From NCBI GenBank assembly GCA_031284675.1, contig JAITXQ010000060.1, forward strand, positions 1-13,948: a DNA stretch of 13,948 nt, in the 5' to 3' direction. This DNA is from Rickettsiales bacterium (GTDB lineage Bacteria > Pseudomonadota > Alphaproteobacteria > Rickettsiales > Anaplasmataceae). Shown here in pieces: positions 8,369 through 13,948 of the stretch. How positions within the stretch are numbered: the stretch's first letter is position 1; each line of letters begins with the position of its first letter. The notes under the pieces are model-generated. The model saw only the letters and a list, made by a program, of their open reading frames with translations. It was not told where the DNA came from and ran no database searches. Position numbers and translations under genes: made by a program.

Positions 8369-8875
8369 TTAGTCAATAAATTCCGGCATATTAAGCACCA
8401 TATACCTTTCCTTTATATTTACATGTGGAAATATCTCTTTAACAAAAGATAGCATAATGCGCTTTTTTGTGCTGATAACCAAAATTTCTAATATATCTCC
8501 TGAGCCAAAATTATACACAGATTTTACATATCCATATAATTCATTATTCTCCAGCCTTACTTCCATATCTACAAGGTCACTTTGATAAAATTCATCCTCA
8601 TCATTTAGCTTTGGTAGCTTGCTTCTTTCTATATATAGTTTCTTACTCCTTAAAAGCTCTGCTTCATTACGGGAATTCACACTACTGATTGTTGCTATCA
8701 CTAAGTTATCACCTATAACAGACACTGAATTTATTTTATAACTCTCATCGCCATTTGTTAGCTCACTATATAAGGAAATGTTTTCAGGCTTTTCAGTAAA
8801 AGTTTTTACTTTAACAGCCCCTTTAATTCCGTGAGGAGAAGTAATAATTCCTAAGCATATTAAATTGTCACTCAT
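8369..8875 (-). CDS. rimM: Ribosome maturation factor RimM
   Basis: RimM binds ribosomal protein S19 and assists maturation of the 30S head domain. The 168-residue protein has the expected two-part layout. The N-terminal beta-barrel opens with the signature [20 protein letters not shown]. The C-terminal PRC-barrel contains [12 protein letters not shown], the FGSGDILEI turn and the late motif [13 protein letters not shown]. In many bacteria rimM sits with trmD and rplS. Here it lies between argD (14 bases upstream) and efp (62 bases downstream), all on the minus strand. No Shine-Dalgarno sequence is evident, so the short distance from argD may matter for translation. Confidence 0.95.
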   Translation of the reverse strand: MSDNLICLGIITSPHGIKGAVKVKTFTEKPENISLYSELTNGDESYKINSVSVIGDNLVIATISSVNSRNEAELLRSKKLYIERSKLPKLNDEDEFYQSDLVDMEVRLENNELYGYVKSVYNFGSGDILEILVISTKKRIMLSFVKEIFPHVNIKERYMVLNMPEFID

Positions 8876-8889
8876 ATTAATGTAAATAT

Positions 8890-10065
8890 CTAATCAGAAA
8901 ATTTCTCAGACAAATACTGTCTAAGAACCTCAATTCCTTCATCAATTTCTTTTTCAGTGATAATTAGTGGAGGCAAAATTCTCACAACGTTATCTGATGT
9001 TACCCCAACAGTGAGCACGCCACGATGACTTAACTCTTCTGCAAACTTTTGATTATCCATTTTCACTTTTATTCCAAGCATTAGCCCATTCCCTCTTACT
9101 TCTTCTATCACTGAAAATTTACTTGCCAGGTCTTCCAATTTATTTTTTAAATAATTACCTCTAATTTCAACATTTTCTAAAAAGCCAGGGCTTAGCAATT
9201 CTTCGAGCACAGCATTGCCTACTGAGGTTGCAAGCGGATTGCCACCAAAGGTGGAACCGTGCATGCCGACCGCCATATACTCAGCAGCCTTTTCAGTTGT
9301 AAGACAAATTCCTAGCGGAAAGCCTCCTCCTATCCCCTTTGCAAGAGCGCATATGTCAGGTTCCACTCCTATATGTTCGTATGCGAATAATTTTCCCGTC
9401 CTACCAGCACCACATTGTACGCAATCAAAAAATAATAATACGTCATTTTCATCACACAGCTTTCTTAGTTCTTTCATAAAGGCTTCATTCATTACTTTGA
9501 CACCACCTTGCCCCTGTATTGGTTCTATTAATATAACGCCTATACCACTCGAAATTGCTTTCTTCACGCCCTCAATATTGGGTTTAATATTATCACACCA
9601 ATCAATATAGGGATTCAGTAATTCAAAAAATTTCTGTTTATCGTTTGCAGCACAAGTTAAAAAGGTTCTTCCATGAAATGCACCATGAAATGTTAAAATT
9701 CTATGGCGGTTTTTATTGCCTTTTCCGTTTTGGTATGACCTTGCAATCTTAAGCCCACACTCTACTGCCTCTGATCCAGAATTTGCGAAAAATACAGCGT
9801 CAGCGAAACTGTTGTTTATTAATTTTTCTGCAAAATTATTGGTAGCAGGTATATTATAGGTATTTGATATATGCCATAACTTTTCTCCTTGCAGTTTAAG
9901 AGCGCTAATTAATCGCGAATTGGCATGACCTAAGCTACTAACAGCTATTCCAGAGTGAAAATCTATGTAGCACTTACCTTCAATATCATACAAGTAGATA
10001 CCTTTGCCATAAGAAAAATTTATGTTAATAGGAGAATAAACTGGTAAGGTAGGAGAAATTGTCAT
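8890..10065 (-). CDS. argD: Acetylornithine/succinyldiaminopimelate aminotransferase
   Basis: This is a class-III PLP aminotransferase that acts on N-acetylornithine in arginine synthesis and often also on succinyl-diaminopimelate in the lysine/peptidoglycan-precursor pathway. The 391-residue protein is complete. It shows [15 protein letters not shown] (residues 95-109), Gly-His segments [19 protein letters not shown], Asp214 contacting the cofactor pyridine nitrogen, and the Schiff-base lysine Lys243 in [13 protein letters not shown]. The residue after Asp214 is Cys ([11 protein letters not shown]), where the family usually has Glu. No other arginine or lysine genes are present. In Wolbachia, which lacks most arginine synthesis, a DapC role is the more likely reason for retention (inference). 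It is the first gene of the minus-strand cluster and diverges from the sensor-kinase gene. Confidence 0.93.
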   Translation of the reverse strand: MTISPTLPVYSPININFSYGKGIYLYDIEGKCYIDFHSGIAVSSLGHANSRLISALKLQGEKLWHISNTYNIPATNNFAEKLINNSFADAVFFANSGSEAVECGLKIARSYQNGKGNKNRHRILTFHGAFHGRTFLTCAANDKQKFFELLNPYIDWCDNIKPNIEGVKKAISSGIGVILIEPIQGQGGVKVMNEAFMKELRKLCDENDVLLFFDCVQCGAGRTGKLFAYEHIGVEPDICALAKGIGGGFPLGICLTTEKAAEYMAVGMHGSTFGGNPLATSVGNAVLEELLSPGFLENVEIRGNYLKNKLEDLASKFSVIEEVRGNGLMLGIKVKMDNQKFAEELSHRGVLTVGVTSDNVVRILPPLIITEKEIDEGIEVLRQYLSEKFSD

Positions 10066-10131
10066 AAAAATATGATATGTTAAATTTTATTATTAATAAC
10101 ATAAAAGCCGTTGTTTTACAATGAGAAGGAT
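10066..10131. promoter_or_regulatory. Divergent intergenic region between argD and the sensor-kinase gene
   Basis: This short A+T-rich gap must hold the promoters for both flanking divergent genes, unless transcription starts further inside them. It contains several TATTAT/TAATAA-like candidates but no clear -35/-10 pair. GAGAAGG at 10123-10129 lies just before the kinase ATG and is the only ribosome-binding-like sequence. Confidence 0.4.
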
Positions 10132-11559
10132 ATGTATAAGCTAAGTAAATTAATGTTTTCTGCGCTAAAGAAAAACAAATACACAAAAGTTATCGCATTA
10201 TTTTCATCAATTTTTATGATTTTATTTAGCGTGATATATTGTAATTATTCACTCAGGAATAATTACCTTTCTTCTTACCGTGGTTCAAGTGTAAACTTAA
10301 AAAGTGTACTAGAGAATAGCATAATAAAAAAATACCATTATTTACTAATAGAAAAGCATCACATTGAATACAAGAATTTTGATTATATAAACCAACTGGT
10401 AAAACTACGTGCTGAATTATTACAATCAGTTAGCAAAGTAAAGGATTTTAGCTTAACACTGTATGATCAAAATAGCAGAATAATATTCAGTAATTTTAAC
10501 ACTCAAGATCATGATTATGAACAGTTACTTACAGACGATGAAATTGATAAATTACTAAATAACCAAGAAATATTTTATACTACAGGAAATACATTAACAT
10601 CTATTTTCCCTGTATTTTATAAAAATAGCACTAAACCGTCGTTTTTTTTGAAGATTCTTCGAAACTATGATAATTCTTATGTTGTAGCATATGGCCTGTT
10701 TTTAACGTTTGTAAGCTTATTATTAGTAATTTTAATATTAATAATGTTCTACTTGCACTTTTCTAATACCCAAATGCTAGTCAAACAACATAAAACTAAC
10801 ATTGAATTACAGCAGATAAAAGAAGCATTAGAGCAAGAAAATGCAAATAAGCTAAAGTTTTTTGCAAGCGTTACACATGAATTACGCACACCTCTTAATG
10901 CTATTATTGGATTTGCAGAGTTGATTAAGAGTGAAACTTTAGGTTCGATTGACAACCCTCAATACAAGGAGTATGTGGACGATATATATAATGCAGGAAC
11001 ACACTTACTTACCTTAATTAATGATGTGTTAGATTTTTCTAAAGCTGAATCAAGTAGTTTAACAGTAGAAAAAGTAAAGTTTAACCTGAACAAAATAATA
11101 GATTCATGCTTAAACATGCTATTACCTAAATTAAAAGAAACCGGGATTAATTTAAAAAAAGAGATACCTAATAAACAATTATTAGTCATTGCAGATCCCA
11201 AGAGAATGAAACAAGTTATAATAAATTTATTATCAAACTCAATCAAATTTACCCCCAAAGATGGTTTAATAAGAATGGTGATTAAAGAGAACATAGAAAA
11301 AAACTTATTAACTATTGAGTTTCATGATAATGGAATAGGAATAATGCAGCAGGACATATATAAAGTTATGTCTGTTTTTGGCCAGGCAGATTCGGGATAT
11401 AGGAATGAAGGTACAGGAATTGGATTACCACTAAGCAAAAAATTAGTAGAATTAATGGGTGGAACTTTCAACATTAAAAGTGAAGCAAAACTTGGTACTA
11501 CGATAACGTTAAACTTCTTTTATGAAGAGCAAACATGTGAAGATTTGATTGATTTTTAA
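10132..11559 (+). CDS. pleC: PleC/DivJ-like membrane sensor histidine kinase
   Basis: This is a two-component sensor kinase of 475 residues from the ATG at 10132, which has GAGAAGG just upstream. A TTG at 10111 would add seven residues without a better ribosome-binding site. Order: a first membrane helix (about 18-41), an extracytoplasmic sensor region of about 145 residues with no recognised fold, a second helix (about 185-210), a short coiled linker, a HisKA domain with phospho-acceptor His249 in FFASVTHELRTPLNAIIGF, and a HATPase_c domain with N box NLLSNS (Asn369), G1 box DNGIGI and G2 box GTGIGLPLSKKLVELMGG. The kinase core resembles alphaproteobacterial PleC/DivJ cell-cycle kinases, and Rickettsiales usually keep a PleC-PleD pair. 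There is no receiver domain and no response-regulator gene beside it, so the partner must be encoded elsewhere. Confidence 0.88.
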   Translation: MYKLSKLMFSALKKNKYTKVIALFSSIFMILFSVIYCNYSLRNNYLSSYRGSSVNLKSVLENSIIKKYHYLLIEKHHIEYKNFDYINQLVKLRAELLQSVSKVKDFSLTLYDQNSRIIFSNFNTQDHDYEQLLTDDEIDKLLNNQEIFYTTGNTLTSIFPVFYKNSTKPSFFLKILRNYDNSYVVAYGLFLTFVSLLLVILILIMFYLHFSNTQMLVKQHKTNIELQQIKEALEQENANKLKFFASVTHELRTPLNAIIGFAELIKSETLGSIDNPQYKEYVDDIYNAGTHLLTLINDVLDFSKAESSSLTVEKVKFNLNKIIDSCLNMLLPKLKETGINLKKEIPNKQLLVIADPKRMKQVIINLLSNSIKFTPKDGLIRMVIKENIEKNLLTIEFHDNGIGIMQQDIYKVMSVFGQADSGYRNEGTGIGLPLSKKLVELMGGTFNIKSEAKLGTTITLNFFYEEQTCEDLIDF

Positions 11560-11610
11560 CTAGAATTCTTGAATATGTAAAGATTACCTAATTCATTATT
11601 GTGTAAAAAA

Positions 11611-11730
11611 TTCAATGGCGTTAAGGGCTTGGTGTAGCCTATGCTCGTTCAAGAGCGTAAACCAGAAGATAGGCAAAATTTATCAATAAGATCGCTGGCC
11701 CAATTATCGAGAAACCTTATCTGTGTTAGC
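11611..11730 (-). pseudogene. Possible decayed transposase C-terminus
   Basis: Translated on the minus strand, one frame ends LLNEHRLHQALNAIEFF before a stop, which resembles the tyrosine-rich HRPHQAL region near the C-terminus of IS3/IS481-type DDE transposases. An overlapping frame reads KPLTPLNFL, which resembles the LTPxEFL that often follows that region. Stops interrupt everything upstream, and no terminal inverted repeats are seen. The 14-mer TTCAATGGCGTTAA (11611-11624) recurs with one mismatch at 13830-13843. The match is short and could be chance. Confidence 0.25.
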
Positions 11731-11742
11731 GATATATAAAAT

Positions 11743-11771
11743 TTGATATTCTGACTACAATATACTACTAT
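11743..11771 (+). promoter_or_regulatory. Candidate sigma-70 promoter for bcp
   Basis: TTGATA (11743-11748, 5 of 6 consensus bases) is separated by 17 bases from TACTAT (11766-11771, 4 of 6). This places the transcription start about ten bases before the ATG at 11789. The leader would include GAAG at 11777-11780 as ribosome-binding site. The -10 match is modest in an A+T-rich background. Confidence 0.4.
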
Positions 11772-11788
11772 AGATAGAAGTGTTATTA

Positions 11789-12268
11789 ATGGAGCAAGGT
11801 ATGGAGTTAGCAGTAGGAAATAATGCACCTGATTTTAGCTTACCAACAGATTCTGGTGAAAATTTATCATTGAGTGAATTTTTTGATAAAAAAAATGTAG
11901 TTCTTTATTTTTATCCTAAAGACGATACTCCGGGTTGTACAATGGAGGCAAAAGATTTTAGAGATAAAATAGATGATTTTTCTTCCCTTAACACAGTGAT
12001 AATTGGCGCATCAAAAGATAGTGCTAAGTGCCACGCTAACTTCAAAGCAAAGTATTCTCTGCCATTTTATTTAGTTTCTGATGAGAATGCTGAAATGTTG
12101 GAAAAATATGGTATTTGGGTAGAAAAAAGCATGTTTGGCAAAAAGTATATGGGTATAGAACGCACTACTTTTTTAATAGATAAAAAAGGTAAAATAGTGA
12201 AGATCTGGAAAAACGTAAAAGTTAGTGGACATGTTGATGAGGTTCTAGAAGAAGCAAGAAGAATATAA
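11789..12268 (+). CDS. bcp: Peroxiredoxin of the Bcp/PrxQ family
   Basis: This cytosolic thiol peroxidase reduces hydrogen peroxide and organic hydroperoxides. From the ATG at 11789 the protein has 159 residues, usual for Bcp. An upstream GTG (11780) and a downstream ATG (11801) are alternatives; GAAG eight bases before 11789 favours the middle one. The thioredoxin-like fold has APDFSLPTDSGE, the active site YPKDDTPGCTMEAKDFRD with peroxidatic Cys50, and ERTTFLIDKKGKI. The Cys five residues after the active-site Cys, used as resolving Cys in E. coli Bcp, is replaced by Lys. The only other cysteine is Cys81 in DSAKCHANF, which could resolve the disulfide as in PrxQ proteins with the second Cys in helix 3. 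recF follows after 24 bases on the same strand. Confidence 0.94.
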   Translation: MEQGMELAVGNNAPDFSLPTDSGENLSLSEFFDKKNVVLYFYPKDDTPGCTMEAKDFRDKIDDFSSLNTVIIGASKDSAKCHANFKAKYSLPFYLVSDENAEMLEKYGIWVEKSMFGKKYMGIERTTFLIDKKGKIVKIWKNVKVSGHVDEVLEEARRI

Positions 12269-12292
12269 ATAAAAGAAAAACTATTTAGGTCA

Positions 12293-13363
12293 ATGGCTAC
12301 CCATTGCTACATAAAAAAGTTGAAATTACATAATTTTCGTAACCATTCAAACTTTGAACTGGACTCAGACGATAGCTCGGTTGTGATAACTGGCAAAAAT
12401 GGTATTGGTAAAACTAATATACTTGAAGCAATCTCGCTGCTTGCTAAAAGCAATGGAATGAAAAAAGCAAAAGCCAGCGAAATGCAAAATAGATTCAGTA
12501 ATGAAGATTGGGCAGTGCACTATGATTTTTTTAATGGAACGGATTTTAACTCAATTGGTATTGCAAAGAGCTTTAATAAGAAACTAATACAAATTGATGG
12601 AAAAACGCAATCAAGTTACTCATCTCTGTATAGAACATCCAATGTAATATGGCTAATTTCACAAATGGACTATGTTCTTCTTAGTTCTCCAAGTGATAGA
12701 TTGAAATTTTTAGACCGTATAGTTTCACTATTTGAAGAAAATTACACTTGCTGCTACATGAAATATAGAAAAGCTAAACATGAGCGAAGTAAACTATTAA
12801 GGGAGAACATTTTGGACGAAAATTGGCTCTCTAGTCTTGAAAATGTCATGGCTGTTAATGCAGTTAATATTTTACATATGCGATTATCTGTTTTAAAAAT
12901 ATTATAAGACACAATTGATAACCATTCCGCTGAGTTTTTTCCGAAGGCAAGTTTCAGGTTCAACAGCCAGATAACTTTGAACGATACTGCAGAATATTGT
13001 CAGAATCGTCTAAAGGAAAATAGAGAAAAAGACTCATTAACTGGTAGAATAACCTTTGGTGTGCATAACGATAATTTTCAGGTTTTTTGCCAAAAAAGAG
13101 ACGTACCAGTAAATCTGTGCTCTACTGGAGAACAAAAGTTATTATTGCTTTCTATTATTTTATCCAGTGTAAAAGCAAGGTGTATTCATCACAATAAGGC
13201 ACTACTTCTTCTGCTTGATGATATAATGTCTCATCTGGATAAGCATTACAGAAAGGCGTTAATAGAGGAAGTGTTAAGTATTCAATGTCAAACTTGGATA
13301 ACTGATGTAAATCAAGATAATTTCAATAACTATCTTTATTCTTTCAAGTTTTTTGAATTGTGA
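12293..13363 (+). pseudogene. recF: recF, DNA recombination/repair ATPase, interrupted by one in-frame stop
   Basis: RecF with RecO and RecR loads RecA onto gapped DNA. The frame spans 356 positions, a normal RecF length, but codon 205 is TAA (12905-12907). Both parts are in the same frame, with no frameshift and no other stop. The first part has the SMC-like N-terminus YIKKLKLHNFRNHSNF, Walker A GKNGIGKT (34-41) and SSPSDRLKFLDRI. The second has the ABC signature STGEQKLLLLS (from about 277) and Walker B LLLLLDDIMSHLD (Asp309). The segment just after the stop (DTIDNHSAEFFPKASF) keeps coding character, so the change looks recent; a CAA-to-TAA transition would explain it. The first 204 residues lack the signature and Walker B, so the truncated product should be inactive unless the stop is read through or translation restarts. 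A sequencing error is possible. Confidence 0.88.
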
Positions 13364-13386
13364 ACGGTATGCTATTTTGCTAAGCA

Positions 13387-13715
13387 GGAAAAAGGCAAAA
13401 GAAACCCCTTAATAGCCTAAAGTACATGAAACTTAGCTATTTTACAGTCTAATATTTACATATAAAAAAACCAGATGCGCCATCTGGTTTTTTAAACGCT
13501 TAAGCTAATGATTCAGAATGTTAGACCTGCTGTAGAAAAGATTCAGAAAAAATGCAACGCACATACGACAAAGATTACGCAGAATGCGCTGAAGAGGATA
13601 CGCTACATTTTTTGCTGAATTTTGATTGTTTAACCTGTAGATTGAAGATAGATTTCGCTAAAACACCTTCGTTATTAACGATAATAAAGCTGTCAAAGTT
13701 TGTCAAGCAATTTTT
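13387..13715 (+). repeat. Degenerate dispersed repeat, right copy
   Basis: This is the partner of the left copy at 106-398, in the same orientation: block 1 at 13387-13408, block 2 TTAACCTGTAGATTG at 13630-13644, block 3 around AAAGTTTGTCAAG at 13690-13715. The interior between blocks 1 and 2 is about 30 bases longer and carries the hairpin at 13464-13493, absent from the left copy. Both copies sit outside genes and are strongly diverged. Confidence 0.5.
13464..13493. terminator. Strong bidirectional hairpin terminator
   Basis: CCAGATG (13471-13477) and CATCTGG (13481-13487) form a perfect 7-bp stem with the 3-base loop CGC. Flanking runs of seven A and six T extend the pairing to about 13 bp and supply a U tract on either strand. 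It lies 100 bases after the recF stop and is the natural end for the bcp-recF transcript. It would work equally for a minus-strand transcript from the right, but I see no gene there. Confidence 0.75.
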
Positions 13716-13808
13716 TGCATTTAATTTAAAATTAAAAAAGCTCAAGGGAAAGAGGAAAATAAGGTCAGTTTTTGACATTGCGTCTTTCCAAAAATTACTT
13801 CTGTTTAA

Positions 13809-13848
13809 TTAAGTGGAAACCCGTGAACGTTCAATGGCGTCAACTTAA
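13809..13848. repeat. Nested palindrome in the right spacer
   Basis: TTAAGT (13809-13814) and ACTTAA (13843-13848) are inverted ends of a 40-base segment that encloses the perfect 10-bp palindrome TGAACGTTCA (13824-13833). The segment also contains the TTCAATGGCGTCAA string seen with one mismatch at 11611-11624. It looks like a small palindromic element or a remnant of one. Confidence 0.35.
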
Positions 13849-13948
13849 GGAAGCGATTATGTGTAAAATTTCTCTCTAAAATTTTTACCATTAAATTATC
13901 CAAAGAGTTAAAGAAAAAACGCTGTTGTTTCTATGAAAAAGTTTAAAA

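Larger units (their letters stand above)
13364..13948. other. Repeat-containing spacer downstream of recF
   Basis: I find no gene that can be supported here. A plus-strand frame of 86 codons (13552-13812) and a minus-strand frame of 67 codons (13575-13778) overlap each other, lack ribosome-binding sites, resemble nothing I know and lie within the repeat shared with 106-398. The spacer contains a strong hairpin terminator and a nested palindrome. The last 16 bases could open a reading frame (ATG AAA AAG TTT AAA), but too little is present to judge. Confidence 0.6.

Noticed and set aside
9215..9610. 131-codon plus-strand frame opposite argD
   Set aside because: It lies wholly inside a conserved aminotransferase gene and shows no domain of its own.
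11650..11664. GTTCAA flanked by GCTC/GAGC, suggesting a tRNA T-arm
   Set aside because: The stem is 4 bp, the loop does not fit the T-loop consensus, and no acceptor or anticodon arms can be drawn around it.
12977..13363. A separate gene starting at TTG 12977
   Set aside because: The sequence back to the TAA at 12905 is in the same frame and keeps RecF-like coding character, so this is the second half of recF rather than an independent gene.
13552..13812. 86-codon plus-strand frame and an overlapping 67-codon minus-strand frame in the right spacer
   Set aside because: Neither has a ribosome-binding site or recognisable domain, they overlap on opposite strands, and they lie in degenerate repeat sequence.
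13933..13948. ATG AAA AAG TTT at the window edge as the start of a secreted protein gene
   Set aside because: Only five codons are visible and there is no clear ribosome-binding site, so it cannot be supported.
1..13948. CRISPR array, toxin-antitoxin pair, phage module or defence system
   Set aside because: No regularly spaced repeats and no paired small genes, nucleases or phage structural genes are visible; apart from the TomO-like gene the coding content is housekeeping.

Overview
The window reads as chromosomal DNA of a Wolbachia strain (Rickettsiales, Anaplasmataceae). The evidence is low G+C content, short operons of diverged alphaproteobacterial housekeeping genes, Shemin-type hemA, a PleC-like histidine kinase, weak Shine-Dalgarno sequences and decayed repeat-rich spacers. 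I believe the order htpG followed by a large protein with a C-terminal membrane hairpin matches the Wolbachia TomO locus, but this is from memory and no search was run.

Layout. 1-610: non-coding spacer with degenerate dispersed repeats and small hairpins. 611-7040 (+): htpG (Hsp90 chaperone), a 1072-aa TomO-like candidate effector, and hemA (5-aminolevulinate synthase). 7032-10065 (-): argD, rimM, efp and suhB-like, transcribed in that order as a tight cluster that meets hemA tail to tail with a 9-bp overlap. 10132-11559 (+): a PleC-like sensor kinase, transcribed divergently from argD. 11560-11788: spacer with a possible transposase remnant and a candidate promoter. 11789-13363 (+): bcp peroxiredoxin and recF, which carries one in-frame stop. 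13364-13948: non-coding spacer with a strong hairpin terminator and a second degenerate copy of the repeat seen at the left end.

How it fits together. Most genes are core functions retained by an intracellular symbiont: protein folding (HtpG), heme entry (HemA), 30S maturation (RimM), translation of polyproline stretches (EF-P), peroxide defence (Bcp), recombination (RecF, probably damaged) and cell-cycle signalling (PleC-like). ArgD may serve diaminopimelate synthesis rather than arginine. The suhB-like protein keeps the fold-level sequence of inositol monophosphatases but has lost the metal-binding aspartates, so it is probably not an active phosphatase.

I see no CRISPR array, defence island, intact insertion sequence, tRNA or rRNA. 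The locus most likely to repay attention is the TomO-like protein: helical N-terminal part, ankyrin-like segment, repeat-built acidic Pro/Ser-rich linker and two-helix membrane anchor. It also has an in-frame internal start with a strong ribosome-binding sequence, which may mark an old fusion or a second product.
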